Shown: positions 46,723 to 57,864, counted from the first letter of the stretch. The stretch is DNA of 64,000 nucleotides from Gautieria morchelliformis (GCA_015179125.1 WHVA01000135.1:1-64000), one strand, 5' to 3'. A program made the numbers and translations. The notes: generated by a model not told the origin, from the sequence alone.

Positions 46723-47650
46723 ATCCATACACACGCACAGCCGCCTGCATGCCGCCACGCATGCCCTCGCTACCCTAGTCGCCGCAACCCGCACGCCAAC
46801 TCGTGAGAACGCTACCCAGATGAACGACATCACGGCACGGACCTGCAAGACGACGGGGACAAAGAAGAAAGGGACGAGGAAGAGAGATAGGGACAGAACA
46901 GGGAAGACAGACCAACGAGGATGCAACATACGCTCTGAGGCTTTTCTCTGAGTAGATGATGACTTTGACCAGGCAGCCCAACTACTTTACCAACAGTTCG
47001 GTTCTCCCCCTGTCATAGCATTATCCGCATGGGATCTATTCATGGCCATGGTGCCAGCGTTGCAGGATATGTATGGGGAAGAATAGACACAAAGGACTTG
47101 TCAAATTAAGTTTGCGCGAAGGACAGGAATATAGTACCGTGGAAAGAAGGTTGAAGAACACAATTGTGAGAATTGAGATCTTGCTGGTCAAGGAGAAGGT
47201 CAATGGCCCCAGTGTTCTGAGGGCCAGGGTGGATATCTGACGTGGAGTATCATGTGCTTCTCAATACAATCACAGAGTTATATAAGTACGTACTGTGCAG
47301 TTTGCTGCGAGCCACCTCCACAAGTTGTCCATCCAATCCCGAGAGGTAACGGGAGTCCTTTCATGAGGCTGCACACGCTCTATCCTGCGCACTTCAACAC
47401 CAAATCTGTCAATAATCTTCACGAACCCCCACAACTAGTAGCATATTCCACTATGTGCCGCTAAAGAGAGAAAATGGCCCATTTACCTTGCCCAATACTC
47501 CGGACTGCTTTGAAGTAGCCCCCGCTCCCAACTCCTCTATCGCTGCATCCTCTGCGCCCTCGAGGCCACTGGTGCTGCGCTCAAGGTCACTAATGTTTTT
47601 TTCATTGTATGGGACGCATCACTTCGTTAATTGTCGGGAACCCCAGCTTC
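46723..47650. other. No recognised gene
   Basis: 46950-47090 on the plus strand can encode a short acidic peptide (MVPALQDMYGEE-type end) that I do not recognise. Around 47270-47300 there is a tatataag-like motif without an assignable gene. Nothing else is supported. Confidence 0.3.
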
Positions 47651-48402
47651 TCACACCGGTGCCCCACATCCAAATGAGGTTGCAGATCCATTCATGGTGA
47701 AGGTAGTGATAATACCTTCAATGCTCGAAAACGCCCCAAGGCCGGCTGTGGCAAGCACCGCGAGGAACAAAAGAATGTTGAAAGTGTTGAGCCACCAACG
47801 GTTAGCAAAGCCTCGCTGCCAGCATGACCAAGAGTGCCAGGTATCGCGATGCAATGTCTCAACTGCAGTACCAGGTGTGTACTCGATCTGTCCCTCGATG
47901 GCGTCCTTCTGCATCGTGAAACTGACATACAAAATCGGAGGGAAAGTATAAGTGAACTGCAGAATGCAGATGGCAGCTTTCCATATTCCATGACCTCAGA
48001 TCTGTGCATGATCGTGGGTAGTTAGATGCACTTACCAACAATGGCTGCATCAGACACAGGGTCGTCAGCAACCGGACAAAGCATGATTTATATGAACTGA
48101 CCTGAAATATTAGAGAATTGAGGGATGGCTGAACCGACGATAAACGCGAATGCCCAGTATCCAATCACCAGGCCTATCCAAATAAATCGACGTTTCCGGC
48201 TGATGAGAGCGGGTCCATTGAAAAGATCTTCTACAATGTTGATGTAGATGACCTAAACCCCATGACGCAGTTAGTCAAAGTGAATAGCTTCTGAGTCGAA
48301 AACCGACCTTTATACCGATGTTCCCATAGAGACCTGCGGCAATGAGATCAGAAACTAATGATATAGCATTCTTTGCAGTCTGAAGCCCAAAGCTGGAGAT
48401 TC
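47651..48402 (-). pseudogene. Neutral amino-acid transporter (Aa_trans/Mtr type) remnant
   Basis: C-terminal half of an amino-acid transporter of the AAAP/Aa_trans family, different from the permease at 44345. Minus-strand exons: 48402-48308 (GLQTAKNAISLVSDL), a GT-AG intron, 48252-48102 (VIYINIVEDLFNGP, WIGLVIGYWAFAFIVG, IPQFSNIS), then FTYTFPPILYVSFTMQKDA and, after the loop, WWLNTFNILLFLAVLATAG, SSIEGIITTF and SFGCGAPV at the end. The exon joining the second block to FTYTFPP is not recoverable and the N-terminal half is missing. An ORF at 48497-48739 may be a trace of the N terminus. Confidence 0.7.
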
Positions 48403-48937
48403 CTGGAAAAAATACATGATATAAATAAATTCCTTTGATGAAGTGGGGGCGAGGGCCCGCTTGACCTACCTTGGTTGGCAGGGTATGTAACTGGCCCTAC
48501 CGAACCAATTGACTATCGAGAATCATATTGCCCAGATGGCTGAATAGTGGCTTACCACCTTCATCATATCCAATAAGTCCAGGCTGCACCAAGAAGTCAG
48601 GCCATAGAGTAAGCATTGTGATACTGATTGAAGGTGTCAGCTTAGCTAGAAAGTGGCATAATCCGTCCTTATTATTGATTTTTCCCGCTGTGTGATTTGC
48701 ATGTAAGAGTATTTGTACAGTATACCAGTCAACTACCATGTATGAAATCTAGATTGTCTAACAAACGTATAGAATACCAGTTATATATGGCCGGAGACCT
48801 GGAGTCAAAATGCAAATCGTGAAATCGAAGCGCGACCATCCGGCCAACCTCACCAGGGTCCCAGTGCTTGGACTGCATCAAACTGGTTTGCTGTGAACTA
48901 TTGAAAAGTGGCACTTGTAGATGTGTGGGTCCAACCC

Positions 48938-49125
48938 CTCGCCCTACTTTAGACTGGACGTCTGGATGTGCTTCGTAAGGAAGCTAGAGAGATCTTGATG
49001 TAAAAGAGAATATAAGAGTACTTCAACTTGAAGCTAGAAAATCGAGTCTTCATTCTGATTGCTGCAGCAAGGTGTCATGTGACTCGTGAGCTAGCATAGC
49101 TTCCTCCCCGCTCTCTGACAGACAC
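48938..49125. repeat. Direct repeat, copy 1
   Basis: About 180 bp (agactggacgtctgga... to ...catagcttcctc) recurring at 50795-50975 in the same orientation with roughly 85 percent identity by eye. Family unknown. Confidence 0.65.
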
Positions 49126-49975
49126 CAAATGAGACTCCAATCTGTGAAAATTGAGTACCTTGGATGACAATGCTGATCTGACCTTTTCTCACCCTGAGCT
49201 ATTTGCAATCCATGCGGTTGAAGCATCACAGCTGTGGGGGAGGCAGCCAACATCTTCTGGGACATCCATCAGGGCAGATGCTCACAACTTTTTATTCCAT
49301 GTAGCTTCACCCAATTTTTTTCTCAGATTATAAAAAAGAAGAGGGTGAGAGTATATGGAAATTTTGTTGCAGGGAAATAAATAATCCTTATTTTGTACTT
49401 CCTGAGTGGTGCCTCCACTGATGAGAAATCCATATATTCGTATTTCTACCAACTTTTAATATAAACCATATTAGTGTTACTATACAGTTAGTACTATACC
49501 CTGTCATACATATCATATTATATATACATATATTCTATATACTATATGCTCCTTTTATGTATTCTAAGTGTCTATCAATCTTCTGTCTCTCACTGTAATA
49601 TTCTGATATATCTTTTCAACTGAGATGAACAAACTCATACAGAAGTTTTATACATATTGGTGTTTTCTATCAACCCAATATAATGATATTCTCATATATT
49701 AGAAATAGTAGTTATGCAATGTATATTAAGTAGGTTCATATCTTGTAGTACATAGACTTTATGAATAACCTCCCAGGGTTTCCGAGATGAAAAAACAGAG
49801 GAGTTGGTGGTCAAGGCAGCAGAGGACCTTTGGAAAGGGCATTCTGGCTTGGTGTGAAGTGCTGAGTGGTCACAAAGAGATGGGCTGCTACAGTTCCAGG
49901 GTAAGATCTACATCCTGAATGTGTCAGACCTTCAGCACTGATTCATGTCTCAGCACCACCTTTACACTGACCTCT
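49126..49975 (+). mobile_element. Gypsy pol scrap split by AT-rich sequence
   Basis: Two short pieces of a C-like gypsy RNase H/integrase junction (49160-49245, DNADLTFSHPELFAIHAVEA; 49786-49975, KAAEDLWKGHS and SQRDGLLQFQGKIYI) are separated by about 540 bp of very AT-rich sequence (49246-49785) lacking in elements C and D. It is an old, much-decayed fossil. The AT-rich block has no recognisable ends. Confidence 0.6.
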
Positions 49976-51162
49976 GGGGTATTCTATAATTTCATGGTTA
50001 TATATGTGAAAGGCTAAGAGTTGTTGATAGTAGAATGGATAGTGAGTTGGATTCAGACTTCTATTAGAAGTCGAATCAAGTAGGGTTGTAAAGGCAGAAA
50101 TATAGAGAAAACACAGTGTGTGGATTCTCCCCAGTGATAACTACGCAAGACTGTGCGTCGCAAAATACCAAAATAATTCGAAAGGTGAGTTCTAATTGAC
50201 TAAGGTTTTTGGATGTACAAGCTGAGGTATTTATCTAGCTACGCGCTGTGCTGCGGTGCAAGGAGTGGAGGAGTGATGTGTGGGTGTACTCGAATGACTG
50301 GACTCGGGGGAACGGTGGTCCAGATGCAGCGGTAACTAGGAGGCTCGTCTATCAAATGAGAGGGAGTGTAGGTACTCATGTGTATCAGAAATGTGGAGTG
50401 TAGTCAGAAAGAAAGAAAGAAAGAAATATGTAAGGAATGTAGACAAGTGGCTAAACGTAGTCTCTCCGTGGATCAGCATGCGTCGGGCTCGGGCTTCGTC
50501 TCGGATTGGGATGGGTCCGCGGGTACTGGATCAGGGTCGAGTCTGCGGGGTGATGGAGTCATCGGGGTGTGTCGTGCGGACGTGTGTGGGCTCGGATGGT
50601 CCTGGTTGATGCGTGTGGAGGCGAGTAGGCGGCGTGGGATGGCATATATGCGGTTATGGGGCGTTTTGGCTGGGTGTGTAGTAGTGGTGATGGGCTCACT
50701 AGTGCTTTTTATGACACAATCCACATCCACAGGCATTGGAGGTGTTATCAGCAGAATACCGACCAGTGATAATGACCATCATTGGCGATCATTTTGCCTA
50801 CCGACCACTTAAGACTGGACGTCTGGACGTGATTCGCAAGGAAGAGATCTTGATGTAGAAGAGAATGTAGGAGCACTTCAACTTGAAGCTAGAAAATCGA
50901 ATCTTTATTCTGATTACGGCAGCAAGGCGACCCGTGACTCGTGAGCTTGCATAGCTTCCTCACGCTCTCTTTTGTTTTAGGGATTTCGAGCATGCAAAAG
51001 CTGGGTATACCGTATGGGTGGATAATCAATGGGAGGCAACCTCTGAGCATGCGGCACGCGTACACTGACACGAATGTCGGAGTCAGCTGAAGCCGGCACC
51101 TTGTGATTTCAATTGCTCATGGTGCGCTCCAGCGACTCGCATCTGTGTCAGGTTCTCAAATT
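49976..51162. other. No recognised gene; microsatellite
   Basis: Contains a (gaaa)n microsatellite at about 50408-50428, a GC-rich stretch to 50700 with no recognisable product, and the second direct repeat. No gene is supported. Confidence 0.35.
50795..50975. repeat. Direct repeat, copy 2
   Basis: Second copy of the 48938-49125 repeat, including tcaacttgaagctagaaaat and gactcgtgagctt/agcatagcttcctc. The interval between the copies is 1.67 kb and holds the gypsy scrap. Confidence 0.65.
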
Positions 51163-51567
51163 TTAACGAGTGCATGCTTGGTATGGGATGCGTTCCTTCT
51201 GCCAGCACATGATTTTCACTAGATGTAGGGCCGCGGTGCCCTTGCTCGGGTATTGCAACATATGCGGAGAAATATCGGCAAAGGTTTCGCACATACCAAG
51301 TGCCCTTGAGGAACAAGGGGATTTCACGTGGTCCAACTGTCTCTCATCGATAAACGTGAAACGCTCATGAAGTTCATAGATTCTCCTTGACGTTTTGCCT
51401 CTGAATGTGAAGGATTTTTCAACCAAGGCATCGATTACTTTGTCATTGATGAGTACCAGACCAGTCCGACTCCCCCCTATGCCCCATTGTGTTGCGGTGT
51501 TTGCAGTTCCACGGGATGTCGCCGGATTACATTTCCGGGAGTACATCCTGGGTTGATTGTATGCCAT
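51163..51567 (-). pseudogene. Unrecognised gene family, copy 1
   Basis: Minus-strand ORF of 134 codons that I cannot assign. It is homologous to 58140-58400 at both DNA and protein level: DKVIDALVEKSF here against DKDIDALATKAF there, RQ-LDHVK against RQ-LAHVK, and the gaaaatcatgtgct word followed by a cccatac word in both. In this copy extra sequence separates the HVK and KIMCW parts, possibly an intron. Short length and missing ends suggest a fragment. Confidence 0.5.
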
Positions 51568-52638
51568 GCATCCGTTGGGGCGCTTAGCCTTTGTCTTGAC
51601 TTTTGTTGGTGCCAGCTATGTCCGCCAACCCATCCTCAAGCCGTTTGTGCGTCATGTTCGCCGTTGCTGCGCAGACCTCGCCGCATCCGTTACTCAGACA
51701 GCATCGGTGAGAGTGTCGTGCCATCTCCGTACGTGCTACCAGTTGGTCCTATCGCCGTGAACACTCTCTGAGGACTCGGGTAATTGGCTTGGACTAGGCG
51801 AGTCGGGTACTGGATCTGGCTGCAGAGCCAGTGATCCCGCCCTCTCCAACCCGGCCACATTTGCTGCCGGTGGGGTGGCCGTGGTGGTCCACGCCACCCC
51901 CTGGTTGTAATCAGATTGTTGAGTCATGGGAGGTAAACCTTGGGTTGACGGTTCCCAGAGTGAGTCGGCCGGTCATGTGCTTTTGTTGGGCCACCCATCT
52001 GACTTGCTAACGTGGCCCCGTCCTCGCAGCGGCCATGCGCGACTTTGCGCTTGCACAGGATAAATGGTACTCCACGTGGCCGACGAATCCGGAGGACCGC
52101 GCGATGGTCATGTACGTTCTTGCTCACTCGCTGTCTTCGCAGTCTCCTTTCCTCGCCGTCCTCGGTCCGCTGATTCTCCCACCTCTACAGAGACTATGTC
52201 AAGATGTGGCAACTCTGCTGAGTACCGACTCCAGAGTCCACACGCCACTCCGCCCGACTGCTTGGTCGAAGCACTATTTATTCTTCACATCCACGGATGA
52301 TGGGCCTGTAGCATGCGTCAGGGTTATGTCTTTGTATGTCGAACACAGCGAAGCCACGCACATGTTCTGCCCACCATCTGGATAATCGTCACCTCCGCTG
52401 TCATAAAGGTGGTTCCCTGATACGGTGGTGCGCCATTGTCTTGGTATGGCGTGTTTTCTTGCGGTAGAGACATATCTCCAGTCTTGACCGCTTACGAACT
52501 GGGTCAGATATGTCCTATTGCACAAAAAATTATCTGCCTATCTGAAATATTCCATGAGGGTTGAATACGACGGAGCCGTCCGGTGTATCTGACCGCTACT
52601 AGGAGCCGCGCTGCACGACATCATAGAGCTTACATGTC
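51568..52638. other. No recognised gene
   Basis: Frames at 52035-52385 (plus) and 52274-52525 (minus) show no motif I know. No repeats or terminal structures were noticed in this interval. Confidence 0.35.
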
Positions 52639-52649
52639 AAAAACGCTGA

Positions 52650-52708
52650 ATTGTTTTTTTTTAATCCAATTTATCGTCTTTTGGGGCGAGGCCCTATGTA
52701 AGACGCTA
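52650..52708 (-). mobile_element. 5'-truncated LINE or SINE tail with 11-bp target duplication
   Basis: 59-bp insertion that on the minus strand reads a short 3' end (cgtcttacatagggcc...cccaaaagacgataaattgg) followed by an A-run. The 11-bp duplication AAAAACGCTGA flanks it (52639-52649 and 52709-52719). A long, variable duplication plus poly-A is the signature of target-primed reverse transcription. The same tail appears at 63921-63970. Confidence 0.75.
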
Positions 52709-52719
52709 AAAAACGCTGA

Positions 52720-53627
52720 TACCTGATGGCATCCAAGGCAGTGTTCAGCCGATGCGTCTGAGAAACATGGACCGCATATCACAGGACAAGACACCTGGGG
52801 TAAGCGGTTGGATTTCAAATACAATGCTGTCAACAATCCAAATAGAGACGACAGAATCAGAGAAGAGGAAGGGCAGTGACGCACTTGATCCACTCCTATT
52901 CAGTAGACACGCCTCTTCCCATGCCCTCGATTGCGCGATCCCTGGTGTCATTCTGCAAACTCAGTGTTTTGATGTAAGTCACTTCCCAGTGCCCAAGGTG
53001 TCAGGCCTTCAGGGAGCAGTCAAACGTTGACCAAGTTCAGATCGATCCTGTCGAGTCGCAATAACGTGTGCCTGACATTATAACCACGATGCGTAAACGC
53101 TAGCTTCTAGCCAAGAATATCTAACCATGTTTTGAGCAATCGCAGCAGCCGAGATTGAAAGCTGTACATGAGCGCCAAAGGCCCAAAGTGCCATCGGGGT
53201 TTAAAAACGTTTCGTGGCAGTGCCTCTATTTACGGACGTGGAAGGATGGCGCTGCCGAGGACAGCTTCGACCTGTGGAGGGTGAAGGCTTGCAAGTAGCA
53301 CCTGTCTGTTGTATTCCGGGAAGCGAGTGCCGCATGGAGTGCGTGCCTATCATCAGGAAAAACTGGGGATATTACGGAATGGTACGTACTCCACGTAGGG
53401 CTTGTAGGGGTGTAGGATCCCCCCCTATTATAACGTGCTCCGTAGGGCTGGCCCTATTTTGTAGTGGGCCGTAGGTCCACGTAGCCGCGCCCCGGTGTCT
53501 ACGGTGGGCGACGTCCCAGGGTATATATGGTCAAGGTGAGATGTAATGCCCGTTCAGGGTCTGGTAGGCATTAAAATCATTTGGTAGTTAGGTATTGGTC
53601 TATATACATGGGGGATAAATTTGCTAT
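52720..53627. other. No recognised gene
   Basis: A plus-strand ORF at 52752-53030 is unassigned. 53375-53500 is rich in cgtagg/ctacg words that could form hairpins. The 3' flank of the DUF6532 gene begins at 53627. Confidence 0.35.
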
Positions 53628-55224
53628 TTATTCTTCGTCGGAGGCGTCGCGAATCACGGCCGCTGCTCGTGCGAGCTTGGCATTGTCGAAACGTGAGTTC
53701 ACGCGTTCCGGAACATTGTGAAACCCGGCTCTAGATCTGTGAGGCGTTCCAGCCAGTGAGATATCGAATGTAACAGTATAAGAGTTTGAGGTGTAACGCA
53801 CCGTCCATAGCTGTATAAACGTTGCTGGTGACGGGCCAGAGCTTGAGCGGTTCGTGTGCTGAAGTTACGCCATTGCTCCAAGCCATTGAGATGACGCTTG
53901 TACACATCATGGTAGTCTGCCTCACTGAATTGGGATCCACTGACAAGAAGCCCGGATGCCCACTGTGTAATCGCATACTCCACCTATGTATTTCGTGAAT
54001 TGCGGGGGCATAGACCGAGTTGAAGTGACCTACCGCAGTGAAGACGAGCGCAATCACAGGGTCTGGGATTGGGTTGAATGAGGCACCAAACACTATGCCG
54101 TCAGACTTCTTTTTTTTACTGAACCACTGGGCATTGATAACATCCTGAAGGATAGGATGCTCATACATTCCCATGCTTGTGGCGGCATCCTGTGTGTGCG
54201 TTGATACGTAGCTGTAGTATAGAGCTTGGGTACGCACCTCGAAAATATATCCATCGTCTCCTAAGAGCTTCCCGGCGAGTTCTTTGTTTGCTTTCAGTTG
54301 GCGCTGTCCGAACTTGGCGCTGACCGGAGGGGATTGGTGCGCTCACTGCAATACAGTGCCGGTTCCCATGAGGTTGGGTGGGGTGAGTGATGGAGGAAGG
54401 CTCGCGAAAGCCTCCCTGGGGGCCAGGGGATGATCGCGTCGCTGTCTCTGCAGAGACAGCGATGACTTTGCGCTGACTGGAGGATATTGGTGAGCTGGCC
54501 GCAATAGGGTGCGGTTTCACGTGACGTTGAGTGGGGAGTTTCCTTTCAGACTCGCGAGGGACCGTGAACTGCAAGGGAGAGGAAAGGTAAGCCATGTCGA
54601 ATCATATATTGGGACATACCTCGCTTTGCAGGGCTGCTTCGTGTATAGACATGGGCTCTATGACCAAGTATTCCAGTTATATTTCGCCCAAAACAGCGGA
54701 GAAACCACGTACAATTATCCTCGGCCTCCTCTTCATCGTCCTCCTCCCCCATCTCATATTCGTCATCACCCCCATGCCGCACAGCCGGAGCGTTCGTCTC
54801 CAGGTATTTAGTAGCACGGGAAGGAGGTATTACTTCTTCATCTGAGGGCTGATCAATTTGTTGTCTGCGCACGTCACCATCCGCAGACCGACCTTGGGAC
54901 GGGGCATGTTTGCGTTTGTGGGCTGCTTGGGCCGCTTTCTTCCGTTGGTTATGCTCACGTCTCTCTTTTTCCTCGGCTAGTTGCTGTCCTGCAAGGCAAA
55001 TGTACATAGTGAGCTTTATGAGCAAAGGGAGACATACTATATTCCCGTCCTTTTTCTGTCAGTCCATCCTTAACTTGGATGCGTTCGCGGGTGCGTGAAG
55101 TCGGCACAGCCGCCTGGTGCTCTGAGATTACAGACTTCGGTTTTGCTGTCACATTGCTTGTGGATACCTTGGTTTTCTGTCGCTGTAGGAGGTGGATTTC
55201 CTTGAGTGGGCATCGAGTGGGCAT
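53628..55224 (-). CDS. DUF6532 protein, eight exons, 403 aa
   Basis: The only complete host gene I can read. Proposed exons on the minus strand: 55224-55038, 54988-54713, 54633-54620 (a 14-nt microexon), 54568-54347, 54303-54238, 54189-54034, 53983-53802 and 53736-53628. All seven introns are GT-AG, 45-79 nt, and the sum is 404 codons including TAA. The start is MPTRCPLKEIHLL at 55224. The N-terminal third is basic then acidic and disordered (RKKAAQAAHKRKHAP; GEEDDEEEAED). The DUF6532 core has KLLGDDGYIFE, EHPILQDVINAQWF, FNPIPDPVIALVFTA, EYAITQWASG and YHDVYKRHLNGLEQW, and the C terminus is SRAGFHNVPERVNSRF. DUF6532 is abundant in agaricomycetes and has no established function. Neighbours suggest no operon-like link. 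Confidence 0.75.
54326..54545 (-). repeat. Tandem duplication of about 145-bp period in the DUF6532 gene
   Basis: Two similar segments, cgctgac(c/t)ggagg...attggtg...gc..caata...gtgc(c)ggtt, begin at about 54326 and 54471. The copy at higher coordinates is wholly exonic. The lower one contains the proposed intron 54304-54346, whose donor gtgagc is absent from the exonic copy. Confidence 0.6.
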
Positions 55225-55520
55225 GGTAGGAGCGTGATGGTATGAGAACAAGAACGAACAAAGGAGCGAGGCCGAAACCGGTCACATGGCCAGTGAACCC
55301 CGGGGATGCAAGGCCGACTCTGACAGGCAAGACACATCCTGGTCGAGTAGAACTTGGTGGACTCGATAACGGGCCACGGGATAATACTAATATGTCCCTT
55401 ATGCAATCGAGTAATGAAGTTTGAATCTTGCTCCTCCATCACAATACGATGTAATTTTTCAGAGAACCTGTGACAGACATGTCGGAGCGACCGCCTGCTA
55501 GCTCCTCCAGCCGTCTAGCG
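55225..55520. other. Spacer upstream of the DUF6532 gene
   Basis: About 300 bp between the DUF6532 start codon and the remains of the monooxygenase 3' end. It should hold the DUF6532 promoter, but I see no clear TATA box or other site. Confidence 0.3.
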
Positions 55521-56827
55521 TCACTGTCTCCAATAGCGAGTCGGGAACCGTGTGGCTGGGTACGTCCGACTCGCTACCGCAGCAGTGAGTGCAACATTCA
55601 CGATATAGTGAACGGGACTGATGTTTCCAGCCACGCCCGACTCGCTGCCGCGACAATCGCGACAAAGCTGACGTGTCTCGCGTGCAGTAGCATGTCCGAG
55701 CGATATCACATTACACAGCCCGAGATTCAGTCCTTGCCCTCCCGGTGCACATGCGCTGCATCCCCGACTAGCAGGATATTTCCAGTTCCCAGTTTTTCAA
55801 AGAATGTGCTCGCAACTGCCGAACGCACACGGTATGTCGCAGCCTGTGTCGTTTTCACCACATGTAAGCGTTGCTTCCACGGGTTGCGTTTTGCAACTTC
55901 TGCTTGTATATATTCAAGGCTCGGGTGCTGCGGTGTTGTCGTACCAATTGGGACTACCATAGCTGTGCGCCAGTATGACGTGGGCGGCGCTCCAGGCTCT
56001 GGGCCACCCCTTGCTGGTCGTAAAAGAGGACAAAAGAGGATGCGGTTGTTCAGGTGCCACGAGACGGCGTCTCGAAGTATGGTTGGAGTAAGGGGCTCCT
56101 CAAGGTAAATATCGGCGAGGATAATTTGAAGCGCAGAACTAGGGAAAGCGTTGGCATCATAGGGAACGCCAGTGTCGGGGTCTCGAAAATCTACCTTGGA
56201 GAGGCGTCGAACCTTGGATATCCCCTAGCTGAGCACGCGAAAACACAAAAACCTTAAGGAAAACATGACGAACCGTGGACTGTGATCCATCGGCGCCGAT
56301 GACATATTGCGCGACAACACTACTTCCGTCTTCCAGACTCACTTCCACACCTCGGACGTTGCTTGCCATGCATACCACTTTCCAGATCACATTTACCCCT
56401 TCTCTCTTGAGTCTGTCCTCGAATATGCTCTCTACGTCACTCTGCGAGATAAGCAGCGTGGTGGGAAACCGGGTAAGCTTGTATAATTTGCTGACGTCTA
56501 CAGCTATGAGAGTGTCTGTATCTCCGTGGAAGGTAACACCTTTAGAACTGATCCCGTTGTCGAGCAATGGCTGTGCAAGACCAACTGTGTCCAATTCCTG
56601 CCATTAGTGGAGGTATGAGCGAACTCATTGCAAGTTCCATATCTCAGACGTACTTCTAAAGTGCGCGGATAGACAAGGGACGAACGGGATTCGTACCTGT
56701 CTCGAGAAAGTGCATCTACGATGGTCACCTGCAGCCCGAGCGCTTTGAGCGTGATTGCGCACGCCATGCCATTCGGACCCGCTCCAACGACGAGGATTTG
56801 TGTTTCTGTAGGCAGAGACATTGACAT
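55521..56827 (-). pseudogene. FAD-dependent monooxygenase (PF01494 type), one frame break
   Basis: Flavoprotein hydroxylase of the UbiH/phenol-hydroxylase-like class. Exon 1 (56827-56654) starts MSMSLPTETQ and has the dinucleotide-binding motif ILVVGAGPNGMACAITL. A 56-nt intron follows. Exon 2 (56597-56265) runs from ELDTVGLAQPLL to GADGSQSTVRH, the DG motif. A proposed 40-nt intron (56264-56225, short for this group) leads to exon 3 with VDFRDPDTGVPYD, PPTSYWRTAMVVPIGTT, ATYRVRSAVASTFFEK and the FAD-ribityl motif LLVGDAAHVH. There one base is missing near 55742: GGQGLNLGLCNVISLGHA continues in the next frame. Beyond that the usual C-terminal region is not recognisable. Substrate unknown. A sequencing error at 55742 is possible. 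Confidence 0.75.
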
Positions 56828-57300
56828 TACACGCGAAGCCGAATATGATTTAGAGTTCTAGTCGCGTCATTGAAATAGTAATCTAGTTCCCTCGGTCAAC
56901 ATACGGATGCCTGGCTCGCAGTGCCTCGAATGATGGTTCTCGTCACAGATCATTGATCTTCAGATATCTCGACACGGTCTCACGATCGTTATCTCATGCG
57001 CGACTGACTAGGATGCATTGCTGATGTCGCTCCCGTTTGCAGCCTCAGTCCAGACCGACGCCTCCGAGTCATAACGCGGCTTCAGGAAGAGGAGGCCAGC
57101 ATATCAGAGACCGAAAAAAAGGTTCGTGAGCGGCCCGCGGGGTGAAGAGACTCGGAGGGCACGAATGGACTCACGCAGACGGTTCTAGGAGGGTGGACGC
57201 CGAGGGGAAGTGGATCAGCGGGCTTGTCAAGGTTGGGGAAGGTGGAGGGGCACTAGAGGCCTAGTAGAAAGCCGTAGGTCTACCTAGTGCGCGCTGCGCG
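56828..57300. other. No recognised gene
   Basis: Upstream region of the monooxygenase followed by GC-rich, purine-rich sequence to 57260. No motif or ORF is supported. Confidence 0.3.
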
Positions 57301-57319
57301 CCACGGAACCATTTGTAGA

Positions 57320-57792
57320 GCTACGTCGAACCCAGCGCAGCTACGTAGTTGACGTGACCTGCCAGTAGCGCCGGTGGCGCTGTGTAAATATGGCCGAATT
57401 ACAAGCCGGAATCGGCCGTTCCTGATGTATGATGCTGAACAACGGGGTGGGGTGTGACGATGCGAGCGCATCCCCGGTGCGGCGGTGCCGACGGCCCAAG
57501 CTGCTAGAGTAGTGCGTGTAGCTGCTACACGCACTACCGTTAACGACGTCCCCGGTAACTGCCTCAGCGCCATCTTTTCCCTTCCAGCAATCTGGAGTAC
57601 ACCAGTCCCCAGGATGACTTGTATGAGCCACAGCCATCATTGACAGGTCTGAGTGAATATCCGGCTCTTCACACAGGACCAAAGAGTTAGCATTCTTCTC
57701 AAGGTTGCGATGTACGCGGCTAACAATGTTTGTGGGTCGACAGGTGCATCCTGCTGAACGTGATCTACAGCCGCATAATATAGGGTGGCGTA
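57320..57792 (-). pseudogene. Unrecognised coding-like segment, divergent to 57802
   Basis: On the minus strand the left arm of the inverted repeat encodes YYAAVDHVQQDAPVDPQ, and coding-like sequence continues (VHRNLEKNANSLVLCEE, AVAHTSHPGDWCTPDCW) but in shifting frames. The peptide from the arm is nearly identical to that on the plus strand from 57802. No family was recognised. Confidence 0.4.
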
Positions 57793-57864
57793 CCGGCCCC
57801 ATACGCCACCCCGTATTATGCGGCTGTAGATCACGTTCAGCATGACGCACCTGTTGACCCACAA
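57730..57864. repeat. Inverted repeat, 63-bp arms, 9-bp loop
   Basis: Arms 57730-57792 and 57802-57864 are reverse complements with about five mismatches. They end ttgtgggtc/gacccacaa outside and flank the loop ccggcccca. Such a length can form a strong hairpin in RNA or DNA. Confidence 0.9.

Noticed and set aside
47270-47300. tatataag-like motif considered as a promoter
   Set aside because: No gene starts nearby in either direction.
50408-50428. (gaaa)n tract considered as a tandem-repeat array
   Set aside because: A simple microsatellite; no spacers or conserved repeats, so nothing CRISPR-like.
55470-56108. Plus-strand ORF of 212 codons
   Set aside because: Antisense to the FAD monooxygenase, whose motifs are clear on the other strand.
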